In this document: positions 36,139 to 44,886 of the stretch, one piece after another | How positions within the stretch are numbered: the stretch's first letter is position 1 | Layout of the letters: every line of letters begins with the position of its first letter | Origin: Roseibium denhamense | GTDB lineage: Bacteria > Pseudomonadota > Alphaproteobacteria > Rhizobiales > Stappiaceae | Direction of reading: 5' to 3' | Length of the DNA stretch: 64,000 bases | Assembly: GCF_009711415.1 (NCBI RefSeq) | Contig: NZ_SMLZ01000116.1 | Span: forward strand, 363,564-427,563 | Made by a program: the position numbers and the translations under genes | The notes under the pieces: model-generated | Told to the model about the DNA's origin: nothing | Databases searched by the model: none | The model's input: only the letters and a program-made list of their open reading frames with translations

Positions 36139-36720
36139 TCAATTGACAGTCGACTGAGGTCTCATTCCGCACTCCAGCAATTGCCGCGCCGCCTTCTTGG
36201 CCACAGCTGAGGGGTCTCTATCCGTTCCCATCTGCGCGGAAACGATCGCCCCCTCTATTAGCAACATCACCTGACGGGTCAAAAGCTCGGGATCCGATAC
36301 CCCGGTCTGCCCGGCCAATTCGAGAATGGCCTGACGCAAGAGCCGCTTGTGTTCCGCGGACTGGACGTGGGCTGGATGGGCTTTTTCTTGAAACTCGGCC
36401 GATGCCTTTATGAACATACAGCCTTTGAATGACGGTTCGCCAAACCAATCTTCCAGCAGATCGAAAACATGCAGAAGCTTTTCGCCCGGTGGCAATCCGC
36501 TTTCGTCGAGCTGTTTGAAAAACCAGTTCCGGAAGGTCTCATCCCGGTAGCGCAGGACAGCCAGAATAAGATCGTCCTTGGTCCGGAAATGCTTAAACAT
36601 GGTCGTCTTTGAAATACCGGTCTCCGCGACAAGCGTATCCATTCCGGCAGCCTGATAGCCAAGCCGGTCAAAAATCTCCAACGCCTTCCGCACCAATTCA
36701 TCGCGCTTACTCGGACGCAT
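36139..36720 (-). CDS. TetR-family transcriptional repressor
   Basis: This 193-residue regulator has the TetR helix-turn-helix at ~residues 4-55 (VRKALEIFDRLGYQAAGMDT, LVAETGISKTTMFKHFRTKD). The C-terminal ligand domain resembles the TetR_C_6/AcrR type (HVFDLLEDWFGEP, GCMFIKASAEF). I chose ATG 36720 because AAAGGG lies just upstream and because it leaves an intact operator-like 18-mer outside the gene; longer in-frame starts would run into it. The gene is divergent from a flavin-barrel/hydrolase pair whose promoter carries the same 18-mer inverted. The arrangement predicts autoregulation and repression of the pair, relieved by an unknown small molecule. Confidence 0.9.
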   Translation of the reverse strand: MRPSKRDELVRKALEIFDRLGYQAAGMDTLVAETGISKTTMFKHFRTKDDLILAVLRYRDETFRNWFFKQLDESGLPPGEKLLHVFDLLEDWFGEPSFKGCMFIKASAEFQEKAHPAHVQSAEHKRLLRQAILELAGQTGVSDPELLTRQVMLLIEGAIVSAQMGTDRDPSAVAKKAARQLLECGMRPQSTVN

Positions 36721-36737
36721 AGCCGCCCTTTCCATAC

Positions 36738-36755
36738 TTAACTGTACCGTTCTGT
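36738..36755 (-). promoter_or_regulatory. TetR operator-like site, left copy
   Basis: On the minus strand this site reads ACAGAACGGTACAGTTAA, identical over 18 bases to the site at 36887-36904 on the plus strand. Its core CAGAACGGTACAG is an imperfect palindrome about a central base (C.G.AC.GT.C.G). It lies 17 bases upstream of the TetR start. Confidence 0.75.
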
Positions 36756-36851
36756 TTATTCTTACAGCCTCTATCTCGGGTCTGACAGTATGAATTTCCA
36801 TTTTTTTTCAATGTCGATAATTCACGTATCCGTGATCTCGCCGTTTTTCGA

Positions 36852-36882
36852 TTGAAAAATGAACAGATCGGTACATTTTAAT
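36852..36882 (+). promoter_or_regulatory. Likely promoter of the flavin-barrel/hydrolase pair
   Basis: TTGAAA at 36852-36857 is a good -35. A -10-like ATTTTA/TTTTAA follows 17-18 bases later at 36875-36881. An operator-like sequence occupies the spacer, which would let the TetR protein block RNA polymerase. Confidence 0.5.
36863..36875 (+). promoter_or_regulatory. TetR operator-like site, middle copy
   Basis: ACAGATCGGTACA matches the first 13 bases of the 18-mer at 36887 at 12 positions. It lies in the promoter spacer, exactly 24 bases upstream of the right copy, so both would sit on a similar face of the helix. Confidence 0.6.
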
Positions 36883-36886
36883 AAGG

Positions 36887-36904
36887 ACAGAACGGTACAG
36901 TTAA
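36887..36904 (+). promoter_or_regulatory. TetR operator-like site, right copy
   Basis: ACAGAACGGTACAGTTAA is the exact inverted copy of the left site at 36738-36755. It lies just downstream of the predicted -10 and 21 bases before the start of the flavin-barrel gene, a classic repressing position. Confidence 0.75.
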
Positions 36905-36925
36905 ACGAATAAATTGGAGCAGGAC

Positions 36926-37555
36926 ATGGCTCGTGCATTTAGTGACATAGCATTCACTCCGTCGGTCCGGGACCGACAGATCCAATACGGGTCCCGTGAC
37001 AGTTACGCACCTCTCGACTTGCCTGAGGTCGACCGCGGCGACAGGCTTACCGACATCGAAGCACAGTTCATCCGCGAGAGAGACGGGTTCTATCAGGCAA
37101 CGGTCTCCCAATCGAATTGGCCTTATGTCCAGTTCCGAGGCGGGCCAGCAGGCTTTTTGAAGGTGATTGACGAAAAGACGATCGCTTATGCGGATTTCCG
37201 TGGAAACCGCCAATACATCACAAGTGGAAATCTATCGGAAAATGACCGTGTTTCCCTGATCCTGATGGACTATCCGAACCGGCGCCGCTTGAAGATCTGG
37301 GCGCGGGCGCGCCAGGTGGACGCCAAGGACGATCCGGAGCTGATTGCCACGCTCACCACCCCTGGATACCGCGCTTTTCCAGAACGCGCTGTGGTCTTGA
37401 CCGTCGAAGCGTTTGACTGGAATTGCCCTCAGCATATCCCGCGCCGGTTCACACTCGACGAGCTGGCACCGAATTTCAACGCTCTTCAAAACCGCATCGC
37501 AGAACTCGAAGCGGAAAATGAAGAGCTGAAGAGCTTCCTCAAGCCACAGAATTGA
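36926..37555 (+). CDS. Pyridoxamine 5'-phosphate oxidase-family flavin-barrel protein with C-terminal coiled coil
   Basis: This 209-residue member of the PNPOx-like split-barrel superfamily probably binds FMN or a related cofactor. Family signatures are DIEAQFIRERDGFYQATVSQ, WPYVQFRGGPAGFLKV, IAYADFRGNRQYITSGN and VSLILMDYPNRRRLKIWARA. The last ~30 residues form a short heptad helix (LQNRIAELEAENEELKSFL) that may dimerise. ATG 36926 follows GGAGCAGGAC. It shares a TetR-controlled promoter with the hydrolase 78 bp downstream. Relatives are often simply annotated as pyridoxamine oxidase; a true role in B6 synthesis is unlikely, and detoxification or redox chemistry fits the context better. Confidence 0.87.
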   Translation: MARAFSDIAFTPSVRDRQIQYGSRDSYAPLDLPEVDRGDRLTDIEAQFIRERDGFYQATVSQSNWPYVQFRGGPAGFLKVIDEKTIAYADFRGNRQYITSGNLSENDRVSLILMDYPNRRRLKIWARARQVDAKDDPELIATLTTPGYRAFPERAVVLTVEAFDWNCPQHIPRRFTLDELAPNFNALQNRIAELEAENEELKSFLKPQN

Positions 37556-37633
37556 GGATGCAGCCGGGCACCGGCTGAAAACCACGGGCAGGTTCGACCG
37601 GAACCACGCCGCTCAAACAGAAGGAATAGGAAA

Positions 37634-38596
37634 ATGACGCTGATTTCCAGAACCCTTTCGGCTGCGCTTCTGGCAGCCGGCATTGCAACTTTTGCAAGTT
37701 CACCCGGTTCTGCAGGCACACCGGCCGGCGTGCCACAAACCAAATTCGGCTATGAAGTGATTGACGGGTTGAAGATCGCTTACCGGGAAGCAGGAGATCC
37801 ATCCGATCCGGCTGTTCTTCTTCTTCACGGGTTCCCGACCTCGTCCCACATGTTCCGGAACCTGATCCCGGCGCTTGCTGAGGATTATTATGTAATTGCG
37901 CCCGATTACCAAGGATTCGGCGCATCCGACATGCCGGACGCCGCTGAGTATGACTACACATTCGACAACCTTGCCCGGACCGTGCAAGACCTGCTGGAGC
38001 GCAAGAACATAGATGAGTATGCCGTCTATCTGATGGACTACGGCGCGCCGGTCGGATACCGGATCTTTGCAGACGACCCGCAAAAAGTTACCGGTTTCAT
38101 CATCCAGAACGGCAACGCCTATGAGGAAGGACTGCTGGATTTCTGGGATCCACTCAGAGCCTACTGGTCAGACCGTTCAGAGGAAAATGCCGCACTCTTG
38201 CGCGCATTTTTGGGGCTGGATGGTACCAAGTGGCAGTTTACCCATGGAACCAGAAACCCTGATGCGATCAGCCCGGACAACTACTGGCATGTCCAGTATC
38301 TCCTTGACCGCCCTGGCAATCAGGAAGTCCAGCTGGAGCTGTTCTACGATTACGGTTCGAACCTGAAAGAGTATCCGGATTGGCAGGCTCTGTTTCGTGA
38401 GCACCAGCCGCCCGCGCTTCTGGTCTGGGGGAAAAACGATCATATCTTCCCGGCCGAAGGAGCGCATCCGTATCAGCGGGATCTGGAAAATCTGGAATTC
38501 CATCTTCTCGACACCGGGCATTTCGCCCTTGAAGAAGATGGCCAGTTGATTGCCACGGAAATTCGTGACTTCCTGGCCCGGGAAGTCGCCAAGTAA
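37634..38596 (+). CDS. Exported alpha/beta-hydrolase, epoxide hydrolase/haloalkane dehalogenase-like
   Basis: This 320-residue protein has a likely signal peptide ([20 protein letters not shown]). The alpha/beta-hydrolase core shows the oxyanion region [34 protein letters not shown], a nucleophile elbow with Asp rather than Ser ([14 protein letters not shown]), an acid region near [14 protein letters not shown], and the catalytic His in [12 protein letters not shown]. An Asp nucleophile is the hallmark of haloalkane dehalogenases and epoxide hydrolases. It is the second gene of the TetR-controlled pair and is followed by a hairpin terminator. The substrate is unknown. Confidence 0.88.
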   Translation: MTLISRTLSAALLAAGIATFASSPGSAGTPAGVPQTKFGYEVIDGLKIAYREAGDPSDPAVLLLHGFPTSSHMFRNLIPALAEDYYVIAPDYQGFGASDMPDAAEYDYTFDNLARTVQDLLERKNIDEYAVYLMDYGAPVGYRIFADDPQKVTGFIIQNGNAYEEGLLDFWDPLRAYWSDRSEENAALLRAFLGLDGTKWQFTHGTRNPDAISPDNYWHVQYLLDRPGNQEVQLELFYDYGSNLKEYPDWQALFREHQPPALLVWGKNDHIFPAEGAHPYQRDLENLEFHLLDTGHFALEEDGQLIATEIRDFLAREVAK

Positions 38597-38617
38597 ACCC
38601 ACAAACGCTGTCCACAT

Positions 38618-38639
38618 GTGCCGGAGATCTCTCCGGCAC
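38618..38639. terminator. Hairpin terminator between convergent genes
   Basis: GTGCCGGAG and CTCCGGCAC form a perfect nine-base stem with loop ATCT, located between the stops of the plus-strand hydrolase and the minus-strand DUF971 gene. T-runs on either side are poor, so it may be an intrinsic terminator of moderate strength. Confidence 0.6.
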
Positions 38640-38656
38640 TTGGACTGTTTGGGTGC

Positions 38657-39019
38657 CTAGCGGCTCAAGCCTTTTGCTGCCAGCTCTTGAAGATAAACTT
38701 CCCAGTGATTTTCCGGATGGGTGGCGAGGTCTCTGAAATACCGCCAGGAGTAAATCCCTGAACTGTGCATATCGTCGAAGTGGATTCGAACAGCATAGTT
38801 CCCCACCGGTTCGATCTTGATGATCTCGACATTGCGCTTGCCCGGCACAGTCTTCTTTTGAGACGGATGATGGCCTTTCACCTCCGCCGAGGGGGAACAG
38901 ACCCGCAAATATTCAGCCGACAGGTCATGCCGCTCGCCATTGTCGAACCCAATGGTCAAAGTCCGGCGGTCCTTCGCGACCCTCAATTCGCTCGGCCAGG
39001 GCTCGTCACTTGCGCTCAT
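38657..39019 (-). CDS. DUF971-domain protein (gamma-butyrobetaine hydroxylase-like N-terminal domain)
   Basis: This 120-residue protein consists of one DUF971 domain, the zinc-ribbon-like N-terminal module found in gamma-butyrobetaine hydroxylases. Signatures: WPSELRVAKDRRTLTIGFDN, LSAEYLRVCSPSAEVKGHHP, VEIIKIEPVGNYAVRIHFDD, HSSGIYSWRYFRDLA. Free-standing versions are widespread in proteobacteria and have been linked to iron-sulfur assembly scaffolds. Mrp/ApbC, another Fe-S carrier, is encoded about 4 kb away, but not adjacent. It lies 64 bp downstream of photolyase on the same strand. Confidence 0.9.
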   Translation of the reverse strand: MSASDEPWPSELRVAKDRRTLTIGFDNGERHDLSAEYLRVCSPSAEVKGHHPSQKKTVPGKRNVEIIKIEPVGNYAVRIHFDDMHSSGIYSWRYFRDLATHPENHWEVYLQELAAKGLSR

Positions 39020-39083
39020 CTTCTTGTCTCATCAGGAAAAACTGGTTTCTGCCGCGCGGACAGTAGCAGCATAAGTCCGGCGG

Positions 39084-40520
39084 TCAAGCAGCGTCCTGAC
39101 CCACAGTCTTGACGGCGTCATAACCGGCAAGCGCTGCCTTTCGAGCCTCAGCGTGATCAACGATGGGATTTGGGTAATCCTTACCAAGTGATACGCCAGC
39201 CATCTTCAAGACGGCAGGAGGCGCATCAAAGGGCGCGGACAAATGTTCGGTCGGCAGCTCTGCAAGTTCGGGAACCCATTTGCGGACATAAGTGCCCTCC
39301 GGATCGAACTTCGCCCCTTGCGTGATCGGATTGAACACCCGGAAATAAGGGGACGCATCCGCGCCGGATCCCGCGACCCACTGCCAGCCGGCCGAATTGT
39401 TGGCCAGGTCCGCATCAACAAGCGTGTCGCGGAACCACGCTTCCCCATGCCGCCAGTCGATGCGCAGATGCTTGATCAGAAAGCTGGCTGCAATCATGCG
39501 CACCCGGTTGTGCATGTATCCGGTTCGCCAAAGTTCCCGCATGCCCGCATCGACAATCGGATAGCCAGTTAATCCCTTTTGCCAGCGGATCAGGTCTTCA
39601 CCCGGCTCCTGCCAGGGATACGCGTCAAAGGCCGGGCGCCAGTTGGCTTCCGGCAGTTTCGGGAAGTGATACAAAAGATGATAGGAAAACTCCCGCCAAG
39701 CGATCTCGGACAGGAATTTGTGCGCATCATCGGCGAGAGACTTCTTGGCTGCAGCGGCCTGATGGGTTTGATGCCAGACAGAGCGCGGCGAGATTTCGCC
39801 AAAGTGAAGATGCGGTGACAGGCGGGACACATTTGGAAGATCCGGCCGGTTGCGCAGGTCTCCATATCCTTGAAGCTCGTTCTGGAGAAAGGTCGTCAGG
39901 CGTTGGTGCGCGCCCTCTTCCCCAGGCGACCAAAGCTTTTCCCAGCCGGCCGCCCAGTTCGGCCGGCGCGGTAACAGATCAAGCTCAGTAATCTTGATAC
40001 CGCCGTCATAGGAGATCGTGTCCAGCTTGTCCGGGGCGGCCAACGGTTCCGGAACAGGCTTCTGCTGGGCACTTTTCCAGAACGGCGTGTAGACTTTAAA
40101 CGGGCCGCCGCTTTTTGTTTCCATTTCCCAAGGTTCGAACAACAACGACGCCTTGAAGCTTTTGACCTCAAAGCCATCGTCCTTCAAAGAGGACTTAAGA
40201 TCGGTATCGCGCTGAATGGCCTTCGGTTCATAACAGCGGTTCCAGTAGACAGCCTCCGCGCCAACGTCTTTTGCCATCTGCGGTATCAGATGGCGGGCAT
40301 CACCTTTCATGATGACCAGGCCGGGCAGCCGTTTCTTTAGTGACTGCAGACTGTGGTGCAGCCACCATTGGCTGGCGCCCCCCAACGGATGACTTTCGCC
40401 AGTCTCCTCAGCCGGTTCAAAAATATAGACCGGAAGGATCGGACCACGTTCTGCTGCTTCATGAAGCGCGGGATTGTCGGCAAGCCGCAAGTCCTGCCGG
40501 AACCAGACCAGTGTTGTCAT
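39084..40520 (-). CDS. phrB: Deoxyribodipyrimidine photolyase (class I CPD photolyase/cryptochrome family)
   Basis: This 478-residue flavoprotein repairs cyclobutane pyrimidine dimers with blue light. The N-terminal photolyase alpha/beta domain starts with TTLVWFRQDLRLADNPALHE. The FAD-binding helical domain contains WREFSYHLLYHFP, YPIVDAGMRELWRTGYMHNR, VRMIAASFLIKHLRIDWR and WFRDTLVDADLANNSAGWQW, ending in the family's VAGSGADASPYFRVFNP. The length is normal for class I. It stands alone on the minus strand. The nearby BLUF gene is another blue-light flavoprotein but is not in the same unit. Confidence 0.96.
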   Translation of the reverse strand: MTTLVWFRQDLRLADNPALHEAAERGPILPVYIFEPAEETGESHPLGGASQWWLHHSLQSLKKRLPGLVIMKGDARHLIPQMAKDVGAEAVYWNRCYEPKAIQRDTDLKSSLKDDGFEVKSFKASLLFEPWEMETKSGGPFKVYTPFWKSAQQKPVPEPLAAPDKLDTISYDGGIKITELDLLPRRPNWAAGWEKLWSPGEEGAHQRLTTFLQNELQGYGDLRNRPDLPNVSRLSPHLHFGEISPRSVWHQTHQAAAAKKSLADDAHKFLSEIAWREFSYHLLYHFPKLPEANWRPAFDAYPWQEPGEDLIRWQKGLTGYPIVDAGMRELWRTGYMHNRVRMIAASFLIKHLRIDWRHGEAWFRDTLVDADLANNSAGWQWVAGSGADASPYFRVFNPITQGAKFDPEGTYVRKWVPELAELPTEHLSAPFDAPPAVLKMAGVSLGKDYPNPIVDHAEARKAALAGYDAVKTVGQDAA

Positions 40521-40789
40521 TATACCCTATCTCTTTGTCTTGCCTCATGGATACGCAGCCCGGCAGCAGCAGATCAATGTATCAGGCCTGAAAGCCACGC
40601 GTTGAACAGCCGACAAAGGCGCGGCGCCAGATTGCGGTAACCTCACTGTTATCGAGATCAATTGACAAAAATAAACTGGAGAGTTTACTTTTCGACGACG
40701 TGACATGCCAAACGCGCGGTTTTGATTGAACCGCTGTCGGATCGTGCCGTATGATCATGGCAAGAGGACACAAATGCGGGGAGAAAAAC

Positions 40790-41845
40790 GTGAGCGATGA
40801 GGCCATCAAGGTACCGGCGGAAAGTGAACTACCCTTGTCGACCGCCCCTACCCCGATGATCGATCCTTTTGGCCGTGCAGTTACCTATCTGCGGGTCTCG
40901 GTCACGGACCGTTGTGATTTCCGGTGTGTCTATTGCATGGCGGAAGACATGACGTTTCTTCCAAAGCGCGAAGTACTCAGCCTTGAGGAACTGGATCGCC
41001 TCTGCTCGGCTTTCATTGCCAAGGGTGTCCGCAAGTTGCGTCTGACCGGCGGTGAACCTTTGGTGCGCAAAAACATCATGTCTCTGATCCGCAGCCTTGG
41101 ACGCCATATCGACACGGGCGCGCTTGAAGAGCTCACCCTGACCACAAACGGGTCTCAGCTCGCCCGGTTCGCGAACGAACTCTATGACTGCGGCGTTCGG
41201 CGGATCAATGTTTCCATCGACACGCTGGACCGGGACAAATTCAAGGCCGTGACCCGGTGGGGCGATCTGGACAAGGTGCTGGATGGCATCCGTGCAGCCA
41301 CCAAGGCCGGTCTGAAGGTCAAGATCAACATGGTCGCGCTGAAAGGCGTGAATGAGCATGAAATCGAGACGATGCTCAAATGGTGCCATGAAAACGGGCA
41401 TGATCTGACCATGATCGAGACGATGCCTTTGGGCGAAATAGATGGCGACCGGACGGACCAGTACCTTCCGCTTTCAACCGTAAGGGCAAGGCTGTCCGAA
41501 CGGTTCACCTTGACGGACATTCCCTACAAGACGGGTGGCCCGGCGCGCTACGTCACCATTGAGGAGACCGGCGGCCGCCTCGGCTTCATCACACCGCTCA
41601 CCCACAATTTTTGCGAAAGTTGCAACCGTGTCCGCGTGACATGCACGGGCCAGCTTTACATGTGCCTAGGTCAGGACGATATGGCGGACCTTAGAGCGCC
41701 GCTGCGGGCCTCGGAGGGGAATGAGCTGTTGAGCGACGCGATCGACGAAGCCATTGGCCGCAAGCCCAAAGGACATGATTTCGTGATTGACCGGAAGACC
41801 CGCCAGCCCGCGGTCTCACGCCACATGAGCGTTACCGGGGGCTAA
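40790..41845 (+). CDS. moaA: GTP 3',8-cyclase MoaA
   Basis: MoaA is the radical-SAM enzyme that starts molybdenum cofactor synthesis by rearranging GTP. The N-terminal SAM cluster motif is [15 protein letters not shown]-binding regions [14 protein letters not shown] and [12 protein letters not shown] follow, then the C-terminal second 4Fe-4S site ([21 protein letters not shown]). The extreme C-terminal Gly-Gly (HMSVTGG), essential in the family, is intact. I prefer GTG 40790 (351 residues), with GGGGAG upstream; ATGs at 40751 and 40757 would add a basic extension. The other Moco genes in the window (mobA, mobB, moeA) lie 8 kb away. Confidence 0.96.
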   Translation: MSDEAIKVPAESELPLSTAPTPMIDPFGRAVTYLRVSVTDRCDFRCVYCMAEDMTFLPKREVLSLEELDRLCSAFIAKGVRKLRLTGGEPLVRKNIMSLIRSLGRHIDTGALEELTLTTNGSQLARFANELYDCGVRRINVSIDTLDRDKFKAVTRWGDLDKVLDGIRAATKAGLKVKINMVALKGVNEHEIETMLKWCHENGHDLTMIETMPLGEIDGDRTDQYLPLSTVRARLSERFTLTDIPYKTGGPARYVTIEETGGRLGFITPLTHNFCESCNRVRVTCTGQLYMCLGQDDMADLRAPLRASEGNELLSDAIDEAIGRKPKGHDFVIDRKTRQPAVSRHMSVTGG

Positions 41846-41883
41846 TCTATCCGGCTTTTGATTTGTATCGATTGTGACGAATA

Positions 41884-41910
41884 GAAACGGCCCGCGGAAC
41901 GGGCCGTTTC
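41884..41910. terminator. Hairpin terminator between convergent moaA and the MFS exporter
   Basis: GAAACGGCCCG and CGGGCCGTTTC make a perfect 11-bp stem around CGGAA, followed by TTATT. It ends at the base before the exporter's stop codon. Being symmetric, it can serve both strands. Confidence 0.8.
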
Positions 41911-43152
41911 TTATTCAGCTGCAACAATGGACGACACTCTTGCAGTCACTGGCCTGATCAAAAGCGCAAAAAACAGGCTCAATCCCATCCCAAGTGCCAT
42001 GACCGCCAGCATCGCCCAGGCGCTGGCCTGCATCAGGCCGCCTGCAAAAGCGGCTGCCACCAATGTTCCGGCAACGGCGCCCAAGCTCATTTGAAGAGAT
42101 GCAGTCAGGCCCGATGCCGCGCCTGCCAAATCCGGACGGACGCTGACGGCACCTGCGAATCCACTTGGAACACAAAGGCCGTTGCCAAGGCCAAGGATCG
42201 CCATGGGCACAAAAAGGGTCAGAGGCGACAGGGCTCCGGCCAGTGTAAATGCGGCCACAAGAGCAATTGCGAACAGGCCCAACCCGGAACCGGCCAGGAT
42301 CATCGGGACCATACCGAACCGCTGTGTATACCGGCCGGACAGGAAATTGCCGCCAAAATAGCCAAGCGCAACGAAGGTCATATACCCGCCGAGGCCCGCC
42401 GGGGAGACGGAGAGAATTTGCGACGCCACAACAGGTGCGCCACCCAGATACGCAAAAAACGTGAACGCACTGAAGCCCACGGTCAGGGCGTAGCACCAAT
42501 AAAGACGTTCGCGGGTGAGCTGGACGTAGGACCGGATAATCTCACCGGGCCCCGCCTCGCGCCTTGAAAAATGGGTCTCGGGCAGGCCGACAATACTGGC
42601 CCAAAGCGCTGCAAATCCCAGACCCAACATCAGGTAAAAGCCGCCCTGCCATCCAAAATAGGGATCAAGAAGACCTCCGATTGCAGGCGCGACCAGCGGC
42701 ATGACCGTAACGCCCATTGTCAGGTATCCGATCATGCTTGCAGACTGCGCGGGACCGTAGATATCCCGCACCATGGCCCGGCCAAGAACAAGGCCCGTAC
42801 AGCCGCCGGCAGCCTGGATCACACGGGCAATCATCAGGCTCTCAACGGTGGTCGCCAGCACGCACATCAATGTGCCTAGAACGAACAGCGCCATGCCAAG
42901 AACAATGATCGGTTTACGCCCGAACTGATCCGACAGCGGCCCCCAAATGAGTTGTGAAATCGCGATGGCGATCAGATAAGCGGACAAGGTCCACTGAAAC
43001 TCGTTCGCGGTCGCGGAGAACTCTGTCAGCATGCCATTGATCGAGGGCAGATAAATCTGCATGGCAGCCATGGTGACGGAGGAAACAACAATCAAAACAA
43101 GGATGGAAGGCTTACTGCCGGATATGCTCGGCCTAACATCGTCCAAAGCCAT
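41911..43152 (-). CDS. Bcr/CflA-type MFS drug exporter
   Basis: This 413-residue major facilitator protein has twelve predicted helices and the drug:H+ antiporter (DHA1) motifs. Signatures include TMAAMQIYLPSINGMLTEF in helix 1, the motif-A region WGPLSDQFGRKPIIVLG, the antiporter motif-C-like VIQAAGGCTGLVLGRAMVRD, and MPLVAPAIGGLLDPYFGWQ. The first half matches the Bcr/CflA family (bicyclomycin, chloramphenicol). ATG 43152 is preferred to a TTG 42 bases upstream. The substrate is unknown. Confidence 0.9.
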   Translation of the reverse strand: MALDDVRPSISGSKPSILVLIVVSSVTMAAMQIYLPSINGMLTEFSATANEFQWTLSAYLIAIAISQLIWGPLSDQFGRKPIIVLGMALFVLGTLMCVLATTVESLMIARVIQAAGGCTGLVLGRAMVRDIYGPAQSASMIGYLTMGVTVMPLVAPAIGGLLDPYFGWQGGFYLMLGLGFAALWASIVGLPETHFSRREAGPGEIIRSYVQLTRERLYWCYALTVGFSAFTFFAYLGGAPVVASQILSVSPAGLGGYMTFVALGYFGGNFLSGRYTQRFGMVPMILAGSGLGLFAIALVAAFTLAGALSPLTLFVPMAILGLGNGLCVPSGFAGAVSVRPDLAGAASGLTASLQMSLGAVAGTLVAAAFAGGLMQASAWAMLAVMALGMGLSLFFALLIRPVTARVSSIVAAE

Positions 43153-43387
43153 ACCCCGCTGTCTCCCTGCGCCAACTTGAAACTGCGAGGACAACCTATC
43201 CTCGCACTCTACGGGAAGAACTGTAGACCAGGGCTGTGATCCGGACGTGAAATCGTTTTTGATACAGGCTTTACGGCCGTATCACGGCTCATTTCCGACC
43301 ACACCCATAGAGTGTGGCCCGCAATTGATACATTTATCCGGATGAAGTCGGCAACAGGATGCGATTGCCGCCCTCGTGTTTTCACAC

Positions 43388-44542
43388 CTATTCGAACACA
43401 ATTTGCGGCGCAGCCCGTGCAGTCGGCCCCGTGTCATCATTGATCGCTGCATAGACCTTTTCAGCGATGTCCCGGTAAATCTTGGAGATCGGTCCATCCG
43501 GGTCCGAAATCACGATCGGCATCCCGGCATCCGATGTCTCCCGGACCTTCATGGTCAGCGGAACCTCGCCAAGGAATGGTACCTTTAACCGGTCGGCTTC
43601 CGCCCGCGCACCGCCATGCCCAAAGATATCCTGGCGGCTGCCGCAATCAGGACACAGGAAATAGCTCATGTTCTCGATAACTCCGAGAACCGGGACATCG
43701 ACCTTCTTGAACATGTTCAAACCCTTCCGGGCATCGATGAGCGCAAGGTCCTGCGGTGTCGAGACGATAACCGCTCCGGCAAGCGGCACCTGCTGGGCCA
43801 TGGTCAGTTGCGCATCCCCGGTCCCCGGCGGCATATCGACGATCAGCACGTCAAGCTCTCCCCAGGCAACTTCGCGCAGCATCTGTGTCAGTGCGGAAAT
43901 CACCATGGGTCCGCGCCAGATCATGGGCGTTTCCTCTTCCACCATGAACCCCATGGACATGACCTTGATGCCATGGCCTTCCAGCGGTTTCAGCATCCGG
44001 CCTTCAAGTGCCTCGGGCCTGCCGGACACATTGAAGAGGCGCGGCACCGACGGCCCGTAGATGTCGGCATCCAAAACCCCGACCTTCACGCCGTTGGCCG
44101 CAAGGCCCAGCGCGAGGTTAGCGGATGTGGTGGACTTGCCGACACCGCCTTTTCCCGAGGCGACTGCGACAATGTTCTTGATGCCCGGGACCCCGGGCTT
44201 TGCCGGAGCTTTTTCTTGAGCCGGACGGGCCTGTGCCGAAACTGGCGGGCGCGGGGGTGGCGGCGGTGGAGGTGTTTTCCCTGCCCCTGCTTGCCGTTCG
44301 GCTGTCAAAGCCACCATGGCGGTTTCGATACCGTCGACTTCCTTTACGACTTTCTCGGCCGCCTGTCTCAGCGGTTCCAGCTCCTGAGCACGCTCGGCCG
44401 GGACCGTGATTGAAAAAGCGACGCGGCCGTCGGAGACAAAGATGTCGGAGACCAGACCGAGCGTGATAATATCGCTCTCAAGATCCGGCCCCTTTATCTG
44501 CTTGAGCCGTTCGGTTACGGCAGCTTTCAGGCTTTCGCTCAT
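43388..44542 (-). CDS. apbC: Mrp/ApbC iron-sulfur cluster carrier ATPase
   Basis: This 384-residue protein combines an N-terminal MIP18/DUF59 domain (~1-95; LKQIKGPDLESDIITLGLVS) and a Pro-rich linker (PPPPPPPRPP). A deviant Walker P-loop ATPase of the Mrp/NBP35 family follows, with VASGKGGVGKSTTSANLALG, VLDADIYGPSVPRLF, VDMPPGTGDAQLTM and the Fe-S ligand pair in CPDCGSRQ. It carries [4Fe-4S] clusters to target apoproteins. The length is normal for alphaproteobacterial ApbC. No suf/isc genes are adjacent. Confidence 0.95.
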   Translation of the reverse strand: MSESLKAAVTERLKQIKGPDLESDIITLGLVSDIFVSDGRVAFSITVPAERAQELEPLRQAAEKVVKEVDGIETAMVALTAERQAGAGKTPPPPPPPRPPVSAQARPAQEKAPAKPGVPGIKNIVAVASGKGGVGKSTTSANLALGLAANGVKVGVLDADIYGPSVPRLFNVSGRPEALEGRMLKPLEGHGIKVMSMGFMVEEETPMIWRGPMVISALTQMLREVAWGELDVLIVDMPPGTGDAQLTMAQQVPLAGAVIVSTPQDLALIDARKGLNMFKKVDVPVLGVIENMSYFLCPDCGSRQDIFGHGGARAEADRLKVPFLGEVPLTMKVRETSDAGMPIVISDPDGPISKIYRDIAEKVYAAINDDTGPTARAAPQIVFE

Positions 44543-44886
44543 TCAATATTCCCATCAAGTCGGATCCCGGAACCGAAACCCAAGCTCAACCAGGTTCAGG
44601 CAAAGCTTTGGATTGGCAGGCGCCGTGTTTCCACATTTCATGCTGGATCAACACATAAAATCCCGTTGAACACGATACAAGCCCGGTCACAGCTGGCCGC
44701 GCCGATTTTGGCTGAAACCAACCGGCCTCATAGCAGCGGTTCTGGAAAAGGCAGGCGCCGGTTGCATTAGAATGCCCAAACAAGAGGACTTTCGTCATCC
44801 TTGCCAAACCAACAAGCAACGGTATTGTCACGTGTCCTTCCTGACCAACGCGCCGCCAAGGCGTTTCCAAACTCTCCGAGGATTTC
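44543..44886. other. Intergenic region, no feature recognised
   Basis: This 344-bp region lies between the divergent mrp and SDR genes. Short open frames here have no ribosome site or recognisable sequence. I found no RNA gene, hairpin or repeat. Confidence 0.4.

Noticed and set aside
36721-36801. Longer N-terminus for the TetR protein
   Set aside because: It would translate through the operator-like 18-mer and lacks a ribosome site; the internal ATG has AAAGGG.
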